DNA of 64,000 nt from Tetrahymena elliotti 4EA (lineage: Eukaryota; Ciliophora; Oligohymenophorea; Hymenostomatida; Tetrahymenidae). The translations under genes and the position numbers were made by a program. The stretch lies in NCBI GenBank assembly GCA_000231825.2, contig JH720338.1:677905-741904 (forward strand), in the 5' to 3' direction. The notes under the pieces are model-generated. The model searched no databases and was not told the DNA's origin. It was given only the letters and a program-made list of their open reading frames with translations. Positions 1 to 12,682 of this stretch are shown here, one piece after another; the first letter of the stretch is position 1, and each line of letters opens with the position of its first letter.

Positions 1-16
1 ATAGTTAATTATTTAA

Positions 17-1954
<1,938 letters not shown>

Positions 1955-2322
1955 TTTTGTTATTTTTTTATTCAGTTTCTTTAGTTTTTTTATTTAATTG
2001 ATTATTCGCTTTTTGGGTTATTAAAATAGCACTTTTTAAATAAAATATTAAAATTCTATTAGAATTTCAAATATTCGAATTTATTAATAACAGTATTTAT
2101 TAAATTCATCTAGAATTATAGAATCTTTAATTAAAAAGTATTATTAAAAATTAGAAGTTTAGATTTTAATGATTCTACTTTAATTAATTTTTAATTAAGA
2201 TAGACACACTCAAAATAATAGATAGCAGATTTCTTCTACCAATTATGCTATTTCATATTTTCTATATCCCCTATCAAAATTATTTTATATTAGAAATAAA
2301 GTTTTTAACACATTTAAAAAAA
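1955..2322. other. Intergenic: HSP70 promoter side and 3' end of 5S array
   Basis: AT-rich, non-coding. It holds the HSP70 upstream region (minus strand) and, at about 2314-2322, the A-run that is the T-run terminator of the last 5S gene. Scattered TTC and GAA triplets lie at 2054-2079 and 2105-2123. Confidence 0.6.
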
Positions 2323-2442
2323 AGGCTGTCGGCACTGGGACTTCCCAAGCGGTCCCCCACCTTAGTACTAACCCAGCCTTAAGGCGCTTAACTTCGGAGT
2401 TCGAATGGGATCCGGTGTTTTCACCTTAGTATGGCCGACAAC
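2323..2442 (-). rRNA. 5S ribosomal RNA, copy 1 (variant)
   Basis: 120-nt 5S rRNA, recognised from the 5' end GTTGTCGGCCATACTAAGGT and the internal promoter region around CGAACTCCGAAGTTAAGC. A run of A on the plus strand immediately after the 3' end is the Pol III T-run terminator. This copy differs from the other three at two positions near the 3' end (plus strand ggctgtcggc instead of ggttgtcgac). Both changes keep pairing with the 5' strand of helix I: one makes U-A into U-G and the other makes G-U into G-C. It is therefore a probable functional variant rather than a decaying copy. Confidence 0.97.
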
Positions 2443-2572
2443 AAAATTAATGCAAATGAATGTCTATTTATATTAAAATAAAATAACAAAAATGTTATTA
2501 GTATTTATTTTCTTAAAGTCTACTGTTAATTTTTTAGATTTAAGCTACCATTATTAAAGAAGAAGAAAAAAA

Positions 2573-2692
2573 AGGTTGTCGACACTGGGACTTCCCAAGC
2601 GGTCCCCCACCTTAGTACTAACCCAGCCTTAAGGCGCTTAACTTCGGAGTTCGAATGGGATCCGGTGTTTTCACCTTAGTATGGCCGACAAC
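2573..2692 (-). rRNA. 5S ribosomal RNA, copy 2
   Basis: Appears identical to copies 3 and 4 over 120 nt. It is followed by a T-run terminator (A-run on the plus strand) and preceded by the shared flank aaaattaatgcaa. Unit length from copy 1 to copy 2 is 250 bp. Confidence 0.97.
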
Positions 2693-2823
2693 AAAATTAA
2701 TGCAAATAAATATCTATTTATTTTTAAAATAATATGATAAAATATTAAAATTAAATAAATATTTATTAATTTTCTATTTTAAATGTTTTGGATTTTAATA
2801 TTATTAAAGAAGAAGAAAAAAAA

Positions 2824-2943
2824 AGGTTGTCGACACTGGGACTTCCCAAGCGGTCCCCCACCTTAGTACTAACCCAGCCTTAAGGCGCTTAACTTCGGAG
2901 TTCGAATGGGATCCGGTGTTTTCACCTTAGTATGGCCGACAAC
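2824..2943 (-). rRNA. 5S ribosomal RNA, copy 3
   Basis: Same 120-nt sequence as copies 2 and 4, with a T-run terminator. The spacer between copies 3 and 4 (2944-3073) matches the spacer between copies 1 and 2 (2443-2572), while the middle spacer (2693-2823) differs. Confidence 0.97.
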
Positions 2944-3073
2944 AAAATTAATGCAAATGAATGTCTATTTATATTAAAATAAAATAACAAAAATGTTATT
3001 AGTATTTATTTTCTTAAAGTCTACTGTTAATTTTTTAGATTTAAGCTACCATTATTAAAGAAGAAGAAAAAAA

Positions 3074-3193
3074 AGGTTGTCGACACTGGGACTTCCCAAG
3101 CGGTCCCCCACCTTAGTACTAACCCAGCCTTAAGGCGCTTAACTTCGGAGTTCGAATGGGATCCGGTGTTTTCACCTTAGTATGGCCGACAAC
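3074..3193 (-). rRNA. 5S ribosomal RNA, copy 4
   Basis: First 5S gene of the array in transcription order; same sequence as copies 2 and 3 and same T-run terminator. Upstream (3194 onward) the array flank is lost after the short common stretch aaaattaatgcaa. Confidence 0.97.
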
Positions 3194-3522
3194 AAAATTA
3201 ATGCAAGTGAATATCTATTAAAATAAGAAAAAGAAAACATTTTTAAAAGATTTATGTTTGAATAAATAAAATGTTGTTAAAATAGATAAAAAATTTTCAA
3301 ATACTTAAATACTTGAATTGAATAAAAAAAATTAATAATCATTAAATTTCTTAATTTTTTTGAAAATCTTGTAAGGATAATAATAATCAATAAATTCTGA
3401 TTATTAGCTATTTGATAAGAAATATTATGATTGATTAATTATAATAAGAAGACATCCATATTTTTTTTGCATTTAAGTAATAAATACTGACAAAAAAGAG
3501 TATTAATGATATTGAAAATGAA
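3194..3522. other. Intergenic
   Basis: AT-rich spacer between the 5S array and the TPR gene. The frame of the TPR gene stays open upstream to a possible earlier ATG at 3427, so part of this stretch could be coding. Nothing else seen. Confidence 0.5.
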
Positions 3523-4551
3523 ATGAATCAAAGGCTAAGTGAGGATTCTTTAGATTTAAAAGCATTGACTATTTTAGAATAAATAAGCTATTAATATAAC
3601 TGTGACTACAAAAAAGCTCTAAAACTAATTAAGCAAGGACTATAATCTGATTAAAATAATGTCGATTTGTTGCTAGATTTGGCTGAAATACTTATAGATT
3701 ATGAGTTAAAAGACTAAGATGATTGTTAAAATATTCTTAACATATGTTTTAAATTAGATTCTCAATATTGGAGGTGTTATTATGTTTAAGCTTTATTGTA
3801 AACTGAATTTAATTAAGATCATCTTCAAAGAAAAACTTTACTTGAAGGGTTAGAATTAAATCCAAAAAATCCTTGGTTGAGCACTTTTCTATCTTAGACA
3901 TATTCTGATTACCAAATTATGAGCCAGAAAGCCTAAGATCTAGTAAAAGATATAGATATAGCTTAATGCAACTATGAGCTAATAAGAAGATTAGGTTATA
4001 CTTTATATTTTTTAAAATAAAAAGGAGCAGATAAATACTTTTAAAGAGCACATCTACTAAATCCAAAAAATATAAAAGTTACTTGCAACCTAGCCACACA
4101 TGAAAGATTAGATAGGAAGAACTTTTAAAATTCATTAAATTTATGTTTAAATATATATAAAATCCATGAAACAAATTAGTTATTATTTAATATAGCAAGG
4201 TCATACCAATTTTTGAAAGACAAAGAACAATTAGTTCCTTTTTATAAGAAATGCTGTTATTCTAAAAAATTTTTGTCAGCTTATGAGAATTTAGGGATTT
4301 TCTATTTAGAATAGTAGGATTGGTATTAAGGTTTATATAATATCAAAAAAGCTTTGAAATATGATGAAAAAAGTGATTACTTATACTACAAATACCTTTC
4401 AATAGAATTAGCTCAAGAAAATGATTATGAAGAATATGAAGACATGTTAAATATGTTTTATAATATTTCAAAAATGAATAGCGAAGATTATCTAATTGAT
4501 ATTATTTATTTGAATGAATACAAAATAAAAATATATCAAAAATAAAATTGA
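3523..4551 (+). CDS. TPR-repeat protein, unknown role
   Basis: 342 residues of helical repeats typical of tetratricopeptide proteins, with units such as ALLQTEFNQDHLQRKTLLEG and LNPKNPWLSTFLSQ. TPR arrays act as protein-binding scaffolds; no catalytic domain is attached and no signal or membrane segment is visible. It is a diverged paralogue of the TPR gene at 9970-11151: both contain the block LDS(Q/N)YWRCYY(V/L)Q followed by NPKNPW or QPNNPW. The ATG at 3523 was chosen because downstream sequence is clearly protein-like. The frame is also open from an ATG at 3427, which would add 32 Gln/Ile-rich residues. One exon, many TAA/TAG Gln codons, stop TGA. Confidence 0.85.
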
Positions 4552-5285
4552 TAGTTTTAACAAAAATTAAATACTTACTTTTTCTGGTTGATAATAAAAC
4601 TTGCATAAACTATTTTACTCAATTAAAAATTGTAATAAATTTTTCAATAAATTAAACATCTCAAATAATTTTTTTGAAGACTTACTTTATTTTACTTATT
4701 AATCATGTTATAAGACATTTTGAAAGAAAGCTTTACTTTTTACAGATTTAGTAGAATTATGAATAAAAATTACTTAGTTTGTTTGTCAATTATACAAGAA
4801 AAAAAGAGTGAGCTCCCACCACACTAACTAATTATTATTAGATTAGATAACCATAAATTAATTAGAAGTAATTAGTTTTATCTAATTTATAAATAATTAA
4901 TCAAAGGATATTTTTTTATAGTTCTCATTTTAATTCTAAAATTTAGTGCATAAATAGATAAAAAATATAATTAAAAACCTAAAAAATAAATTAAGCAAAA
5001 GTTAAAAATACTTTGAGTATTCATTATTACGCATTAATAAATATTTGTTAAAAATGTAAAAAATATTTCTGGATTTTTTCTAAAATGTTGTATCATAAAG
5101 TTAATCATTAATTTAATGTTAAAAACTTAATCTTAACTTTATGAAAGAAATTATGCTTTTATTTTGATAGATTTACTCTTTTCTTCTACTTTCGCATGTG
5201 AAATCTATATTTGTTTCTAAAGTATTTATTTTTTTGTAATTAAATATCAAAAGTGAATTCAATTTAAATCTAAAAAGAATTTAAA
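4552..5285. other. Intergenic, nothing seen
   Basis: AT-rich stretch between the TPR and transporter genes; it should hold the 3' end of the former and the promoter of the latter. No conserved frame or RNA gene recognised. Confidence 0.5.
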
Positions 5286-6847
5286 ATGGATCATTAACAA
5301 CTAGTAGAAGATAAAAAAGATAAACACAACACTGTTTTTGATGACTTCTTAGAACATAGAATCAAGCATGGATGGGCTTAAATATTAATTGCAAGCAGTT
5401 TTTACATCATTTGGCTCTGTGATGGTGGAGAGAGTTTAATAGTAGCATTTGTTCTTCCAATTATCAAAAAGGAATGGAGCTTGACAGATTCATAAATGTC
5501 ACTTATTGGGTCTTTAATATTTTTAGGATGGGGTCTAGGAGGTAAATTCAAATTATAATTATTTACTTTAACTTTAACTTATACTTTTAATTTTTTACAG
5601 CAATAGCTTGTGGTCAGTTTGCTGATAGGTATGGAAGAAGAAAGACAATGATTTATGGTTGCTTTTTTTAGTTTGTACTTGGATTTATGTCCACCTTTTG
5701 CACAGATTATATTTAGTTCCTATTACTTCGTGGACTTTTTGGATTTGCAAATGGATTAGTAAATCCTCTCACCTCTACCTATATATCAGAAATAGTACCT
5801 AAAAGTAATAGAGGGCGTTTCTTTGTTCATGTATTTAATGCTTTTCCAATAGGAGAGATAATAATAGTAATTTTTGCAGCAATTTTCTTTACATCACTTG
5901 ACCAAGGAAATTGGAGGGCATTGCTTTTTATTGGTAGTATTCCTGGTTTGTTAGCCTTTCTTTCTTCTATTTTCTATCTGATTGAAAGCCCTAGATATTA
6001 GCTTTGCTGCACAAATAATAGCACTGAAGAAGTATTTTACAACCTTAATTATATGGGAAAGTTAAATGATGAATAGTTCTAGCCTATAACTTAAATTGAA
6101 AAATAATACCTTTAAGAATGGGGTAAATAAAGCTTTAAAATACAAGAAAAAAAAATTGGTGATATTGGTGAGTTATTTAGAGGTAAAAACTATCTTTTGA
6201 CTTTAAAATTAATGGTGATGTGGTTCAGTTTAAGTTTTGTTTATTATGGTATTGTATTTATCCTCCCTTTAATGATTCTTTAAATGAGAAGAGAATAGGG
6301 TTTTGAAAATAATGAATCTGACACAAAATCTATGGATTTTTTTGGAATTTTTCTAGCTTGTTTTGCTGAAATTCCTTCTAATATGTTAGCATTTTATATT
6401 ATTGAAAATCCTAAATTTGGTAGAAAAAATTCTATGATTATTTGTTATGGTATCTGCTCGCTTTGCTGTATTCTATGCTATTTTAATGCCTCATTATCAG
6501 GTTTCTTCTTTTTCCTTGTTGGATGTGTTAAGTTTTTCATAAACTTTAGCTTTTGTACAATTTTCCCTTTTACAGCTGAAGTTTATATAACTGCTCTAAG
6601 AACTACAGGAATAGGAGTTAACAATTCAGTATGTAGATTTGGAGGAGTAATTATGCCTTGGATTTCTATTCTATTATTAGAAGTGGGAGTTACAGGACCT
6701 TTTATTGCTTTTGCAATTATAAGTGCATTAAGTGCATTAAGTGCTTATACAATAGAAAAAGATACAACTAATATCAATTTAGATACATATAATAATGATG
6801 AAAGTGATTTAGATTAAACTATGATGCAAGAAATGAATAAATTATGA
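5286..6847 (+). CDS. MFS transporter (sugar/SV2-like)
   Basis: Major facilitator superfamily membrane carrier, 500 residues after removal of one intron at 5542-5600 (GTAAAT...TTACAG, 59 nt). The splice joins GLG to AIACGQFADRYGRRK, recreating MFS motif A (D94-RYGRRK) in the loop between helices 2 and 3. The central loop has ESPRYQL, matching the PESPR motif of the sugar-transporter/SV2 branch. Hydrophobic segments fill the rest, consistent with 12 helices with a charged Gln-rich loop in the middle. The N-terminus is cytosolic (DHQQLVEDKKDKHN) with no signal peptide, as usual. It ends at TGA 6845-6847; the TAA at 6815 is Gln. Substrate cannot be told from sequence; organic cation or sugar porters are closest. 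Confidence 0.93.
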
Positions 6848-7313
6848 TATTAACAAATTTATAGAAATTCTTTAAATTTATGTTCTATAATTTGTATAAA
6901 AATTAAGAATCAGTAAAAAATTAAAATTGAAAAAATTGATTTTTTAAAATATTTATTTGTTTTTTAAATTTTTTAAAAGAAATAAATAATATAATAAGTT
7001 AAATAAATTAATAATTTCACTCTTATCAACAAATAAATAATAATTTTAATTTTTGTCTAGAAAGTTTTTAGAATTTTTAAACATAAAAATAATTTTAATT
7101 TATTTATGGAATAAAGTAGTTTGATTGGATATTATTTTAAATTTTTTTTCAGTCTTAAAAGATAAAAAGAACAACATCTTTTGTGAATAATTTTTGGAAT
7201 ATGAATGAATCATTTTGAAATAATTTAACTTCAAAAAAGGATAAAAAACTAAATTTCTATTTCAATTAATTTTAATTTTTTGAAAGTGCTTAATTTAGTA
7301 ATATTTCAATATT
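6848..7313. other. Intergenic, convergent
   Basis: Spacer between the 3' ends of the transporter and the TPR pseudogene. Part of it (from about 7200) resembles 9880-9970, so it may belong to the duplicated TPR unit. Confidence 0.5.
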
Positions 7314-8579
7314 TCAATAATAAATAAAATTTGATTTCTTTAAATTTTATATGCTATCTTCTTATGTAGCATAATAAAGATAAAAATACTTATACATAAT
7401 TCCTTCATATTCTTCTAAATCTAAAAGTAAATCCATATTCAGCTAAGACCTAATATAAATTAAGCAAGGGTAAATGTTTAAGTTGAATCTTTAAAGACAT
7501 TTTTTAGAAAATTAAATTGCCTATACTGTGTCATTCTAACTATAAAAAAATAAGCTATTGAGTTGTAATTTTGAACACATTTCTTTTGATTCAAACTTTA
7601 TTTAATTGCTTTAAAAAATTTTTCATTTTCTCCTAGCTCTGCAGAAGAAATAGCATAGTTAAAAAGTGATAAGAAATAATCGGATTTATATAAAAGAGCT
7701 TCTTTGCTATATTCAATCGATTTAACAAAATCTTTTTTCTCAAGCCTTTAAAACTATGATAAACATGTTAAATTTAATAACATTTTGGATTCATTTCAAG
7801 TGCCTTTAAAAAATAAAATTCTACTTTAAGTGAAGAATTTAAGAGAAAGTAAGTTACTGCAATTTTTCTCAATAATTCAAAATTATAGTATTAAGGATCA
7901 AATAAAGATTAAGAATCAGATCCTACATAATTTACTTAACTTATACATATATTATTCTCTATTTTTTATTTTAATGAGTGCTCTTTGCTTTAGAGAGCAT
8001 CCATTAAGCAAGACTAATGATAATCCATGGGTTATTTGGCTATTTAGAAAGTGCTATTTCAAGAAATTTTATTTAAAGTTTCATATTATCTTCTGAACTT
8101 GCTAAGAAAGATTGAAGATAATAGCATCTCCAATAATTTGAATCCAAACTAATACTTACCATTTCCAAGAAAACTAAGCAATATAGAAAAATCATAAAGC
8201 TCATAAAATATCAATATTTTATTTAAATCCGTAATGCCAAACACAAACTCTTCTTTCAGATAAGATTTTAAAAAAATAGCTTATACTCTTCCAGAAGACT
8301 TATTATATCTTTTTATTAACCTTTTTTTTCAGATTTCATAATTTCTAAGATATCAAGTCTAAGATCAATATTCATTTGATCTAATTCTAATGCTTTCTTA
8401 ATAGTAACTAATGAGCTCTTAAAATCCTGAGTGTAATTACGTTAAATTTATCCCAATATTGCTAGAGATTTAAAATCCCTAGGATCACTACATTTTTCAT
8501 GTTCTTTAATTGAGCTTTGGACTACAACAATTTATTTGTCAACAAAAAATGTGTGACTGGTTTATTTACACAGATCCAT
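7314..8579 (-). pseudogene. Decayed tandem copy of TPR gene
   Basis: Closely similar along its length to the intact TPR gene at 9970-11151, from the shared ATG-GATCTGTGTAAA start to the ATTGA end, but broken. Relative to the intact copy it lacks an in-frame 18-nt segment near codon 30. It carries an insertion of about 131 bp (about 8156-8286) that introduces TGA codons. It also has a 13-nt frameshifting deletion about 270 nt further on and a 1-nt deletion in a T-run near the 3' end. The insertion could be read as an intron on the minus strand (GTATAAGC...GGTAAG, which would restore the frame), but its ends are a poor fit to other introns here and the later frameshifts remain. Confidence 0.85.
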
Positions 8580-9969
8580 TATGAAATATTATAATTAATT
8601 TACAAAAAATTTACAAGAAATAATCTGATAAGTTTTCAAAGAATTACAATAAATAGAGAAAAATATATACATTCTAACTGAACAAATATTAGATACTCTT
8701 TATGAAAATAAATTTTTAATCATCTTTTGAGAAGAAATAAGATTTCAAATAAATTTTATTCATTCTCTTTAAATCAAATAAAGAAATTAAAATTATTTCA
8801 AAAAGAAGAAATAAATTTTCAAATAATCAATAATAGAGTTTTTTGTTTTTTTTCAGTTGAAAAAGGAAGGTATTTTGAATATTATTTAAATTAACCTAAA
8901 GAAATACAAAATAATTATTGTTAATAACCTAATATCAAGAAATATTTTATTAATCAATTTTAATTAATATTTGTTTTATTATATTTTATTGTTAATCTAA
9001 AATGAATTTAATAAATTAGAAAAGTATGAAGAACTAAGATAGCCAAAATAATTATAAACAAATTTCTTTCGAATAAAGGGGGTTTCTTCATAAACAATAG
9101 GGAGGTATAAATGACTATATTTTAAAAATTTAAATTGAAAAATTTCAAATTTTTTCAAAAGAGCAAGTTACTTAATTTTAAAATACTGTATCTAATTATA
9201 AGATTTGTGATAATATCAAAAAGTATTTTCATTCCATCTTGCAATATTCTTGAATGCTTCAACAGATGATAATAATTCAAATGAAGAAACCAAAGGCAAG
9301 CAATAAGAATCCTACTTAATGCATAGAGAGCATATGGTCACATATGAAGAGAATTTTGAAAAGAAAGACAGGACCAAGATCTGATTTTAATGGTGAACTT
9401 TTATAAAGCTTTAAGTTCAAAAACAATTTAGGTGAAAGAGTTTAATTATCAATTAAAAATTGAATATTGAATGAAAATAATAAACTTGCGTAAAAAATGG
9501 AATATCGACATTTTTGTATGTTTTTAAAATATTGGTTTGTTTTATAATAAAAATAGTATTATCATATTAAATAGTTTTTTTTAAATAATTCTATTTTACA
9601 AAAATCTAAAATTTTCATTAAATTATTATAATAAGAAATCTAACTACTTTTATAAAGATGTAATGTATATTCACCATTAGATTTATTTAAAAGGGCATTT
9701 TTCAATTTTTAAACATGAAAATTGATTAATTCAAAAAATAAATAGCTTAATTGAATTTAAGATAAAATTTTTTTTCAATAAAACAGAACAAAAAATATCT
9801 TTGCAAAAAGTGCTTGGCAATATTTGAAAATAATTTATTTAAAAATAGGATAAAAAATAAATATCTTATTTAATAACAAAAAAAAACACCTCATTTCTAT
9901 TTCAATTAGAAATTATTAATAAATAAATTTTCACTTTTTGAATGCTTTAAGCAGTTAAATTTAAATATT
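8580..9969. other. Intergenic between the TPR copies
   Basis: Contains the upstream half of duplication copy 1 (to about 9096). A short protein-like stretch sits at about 9254-9385 (plus strand; reads ASTDDNNSNEETKGKQQ then ESYLMHREHMVTYEENFEKK) and stops at TGA. It has no start or partner exon that I can defend and may be a relic. The rest is AT-rich with nothing recognised. Confidence 0.4.
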
Positions 9970-11151
9970 TCAATTGTAAATAAGGTTTGATTCTCTACTA
10001 ATTAATTCTAAATTGTATAAATCATCTTCTTATTTAGCACAATAAAGATAAAAATACTTCTACATAACTCCTTCATATTCTTCTTAATCTAAAGGAAAAG
10101 GCAAATTCATTGAAGACCTAATATATATTAAGCAAGGGTATATGTGTGAGTTGAATCTTTATATACATTTTTTAGAAAAGTAAATTGCCTATTCTATATC
10201 ATTCTCAGTATAAAAAAAATAAGCTATTGAGTTATAAGTTTGAATATCTTTCTTCTAATTCAAACTTAATTTAATTGCTTTTAAAAATTTTTCATTTTCT
10301 CCTAGCTCTACAGAAGAAATAGCATATTCAAATAGTGATTAGAAATAATCAGATTTATATTAAAGAGCTTCTTAGCTATATTTAATTGATTTAACAAAAT
10401 CTTCTCTGTGAAGCCTTTAAAATTACGATAAACATGATAAAGTTAAATAACATTTCAGATTCATTTCAAGAGCCTTTAAAAAATAAAATTCTGCATTTTC
10501 ATTATTATCTAAGAGAAAGTGAGTTTCTGCCATTTTTCTCAGTAATTCAAAGTTAAAGTAGTTAACATCAAATTAAGATTAAGAGTCACATTCTACCAAA
10601 TGTACTGATGTTTTTTATATATTATTCTCTATTTTTTCTATAAATGAGCGGGCTTTGCTTTAAAGAGCATCTATTTTTGCATAAATTTAAGCAAGAGTAA
10701 TCATAATCCATGGGTTATTTGGCTATTTAGAAAGTGCTATTTCAAGAGATTTTATTTAATAGTTCCTACTATCCTCTAAACTAGCTAAAGAAGATTGAAG
10801 ATAATAGCATCTCCAATAATTTGAATCCAAACTAATACACTCTTCCAGAAGACTTATTATATCTTTTTAATAACCTTTTTTTTAAGATATCATAATTTCT
10901 ATGATATCAAGTCTGAGATCAATATTCATTTGATCTAATTCTAATGCTTTTTTAATAGTAGCTAATGCGCTCTTAAAATCCTGATGGTAATAAAGTTAAA
11001 TTTGGCTTAATATTGCTAGAGATTTAAAATCCATAGGATCACTTTTAATTTAATCTAGGATACATTTTTCATATTCTATTATTGAGCGTTCAACTACAAT
11101 AATTTATTTATTTACAAAAAATGTGTGACAGGTTTATTTACATAGATCCAT
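9970..11151 (-). CDS. TPR-repeat protein, intact copy
   Basis: 393 residues, one exon, start ATG-GATCTATGTAAA and stop TGA at 9970-9972. The protein is a string of helical repeat units (for example YQDFKSALATIKKALELD-like blocks and ENAEFYFLKALEMN), the pattern of tetratricopeptide repeats. No signal peptide, membrane helix or enzymatic domain. It shares LDSNYWRCYYLQSS and QPNNPW with the TPR gene at 3523-4551, so the two belong to one local family. The neighbouring copy at 7314-8579 is its broken duplicate; conservation of this frame while the neighbour decays suggests it is the functional one. Specific partner unknown. Confidence 0.88.
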
Positions 11152-11741
11152 TATTCAATATTTAAATTAATTTACAAAAAATTTACAAGAAATAATCTGA
11201 TCAGTTTTAAGAGAGTTACAATAGAAGAATAATTTAGATATTTTACTCTTAACAAATATTAGTTGTATTCTTTGAGAAATGATATTTGAGAAGAAATAAG
11301 ATTTCAAATAAATTTTATTCATTATCTTTAAATTCAATAAAAAAATAAAAATAATTTCAAAAAGAACAAATTAAAATAAATTTGAAATAATCCAAAATAT
11401 TTGTTTTTTTTCAATTTAAAAAAGAGGTATTTTGAATATTATTTAAATTAACCTTACAATACAAAATAATTAATGTTAGTAATCTATTTTCATATTCTAT
11501 CAAATTTAAGTTTCTAATTAAGCTTTTTTTTCAATATTTTTTTTAATTATTTAGTAAATAGAAAAGTATGAATATTTCTAAGATAGATAGCCTAAATCAT
11601 TATGAAAAAATTCTTTCAAATTTCAAATAAAGGGTTTTTTCATAATACTTGATATTTTGCTACAAGATATAAAAGTTAATCAAAAGATGCATATCCTCCT
11701 AATTGTTTTATCACATATTTTGAAAAATTTTAAACAAATTT
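11152..11741. other. Intergenic, duplicated upstream region
   Basis: Upstream region of the TPR gene; matches the region upstream of the broken copy to about 11645. No coding frame recognised. Confidence 0.5.
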
Positions 11742-12278
11742 TCAGTTAATCCAATCAAACCAAATACTAATTTGTGAAATTTTCTGAGAAAAATGTGCAA
11801 TTAAATTCAAAGGTCTATTAATATTTAATTTGTTTTTTAGTGTAAAATCGTGTCCAAAATAAAATTGCCTAGCTTAGGCCACCTATTTTTTGAAATTGCA
11901 ATTTATTATCAAATAATTGAGAGTTTAATTCTTCTTAATATATTTTTAATTAAATCCACAAAAAGTAAGAGTAGAGTTATAATCAATATAAAAGTATACT
12001 AAAAATAGGCTTTTTTATAATATTTTTTTGTAATATTAAAAAATCAAATCATAAGAATAATTATCTTCTTTAATTCCTGATCCTAAAATACCTTGAAATG
12101 AGTTATCTAAAGGGATATAAATAGCTTTATCAACTAATAGAAAAGTTTATTCAATTAAGGTAGCTTTCTATTGATATTCGAGCCTAACCAATATTCCAAA
12201 AGCACTGCCTTTAGCATAATTGATTAAAAACTTATTTTAAAATAAATTACAATTATCCTTTACTTCTTTACTTTGCAT
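11742..12278 (-). pseudogene. Truncated pepsin-like aspartic protease
   Basis: A 178-codon frame in the ciliate code resembling the middle of a eukaryotic (A1, cathepsin D/pepsin-like) aspartic protease. It reads KAIYIPLDNSFQGILGSG, then a Tyr/Lys-rich segment, then STLTFCGFNQKYIKKN. In the family the corresponding blocks are FDGILGLG and S.LTFGG.D..Y, so one glycine of the GG pair is Cys here. Neither DTG/DSG catalytic motif is visible and there is no signal peptide. The frame is closed just upstream by TGA and the C-terminal part is not protease-like. Best read as a gene fragment; a short expressed gene cannot be excluded. Confidence 0.6.
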
Positions 12279-12682
12279 TATTTACTTATTCTTGAAATTA
12301 AAATAACTAATTCAAAAAAATATTTTTTTTAATTTAAGATTTTAAATTAATAATAACAAAATTACTATCTTCGAACAAACTTTTTAAAAAAACAAAATCT
12401 ATTTTTTAATTTAAATATAGTAGATTTTTTTATCTTATCTTTACATTTTGCAATATTTTAATCATTTGTTGTCATTCAAATAAAAATTTGTATTATTGTA
12501 AAAATAAAAAATATCAAGTTTTTGGATCTAGCTTGCAAAACAGATTGGCTATAATTTGATTTGATGATGCAATATTAGGTTTAAACATATGAATTTTTGA
12601 TAATTAATTCATATTTTTTGATAATCAATAATCAAATAAAAAGATTTATAAATATTTCAATTAGTTAGAATAAATGTAATAA
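12279..12682. other. Intergenic, divergent
   Basis: AT-rich region between the protease fragment and the isochorismatase gene; presumably the promoter of the latter. Nothing else seen. Confidence 0.5.

Larger units (their letters stand above)
7300..11645. repeat. Tandem duplication carrying two TPR copies
   Basis: Two direct copies of a unit of about 1.7-2 kb. Copy 1 spans about 7300-9096 and copy 2 about 9960-11645. Similarity continues upstream of both ATGs: compare the ttacaagaaataatctgat block at about 8610 and 11190, and the aaagggggtttcttcata / aaagggttttttcata block at about 9076 and 11628. It fades near the pseudogene 3' side. Sequence divergence is substantial, so the event is not recent. 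Confidence 0.75.

Noticed and set aside
2051..2125. Heat-shock-element-like GAA/TTC blocks upstream of HSP70
   Set aside because: The triplets are present but not in the 5-bp alternating spacing needed for a heat-shock element, and such triplets are common by chance in AT-rich DNA.
9254..9385. Protein-like stretch between the TPR copies
   Set aside because: Balanced composition but no start codon, no matching exon and no domain; too short to call a gene.
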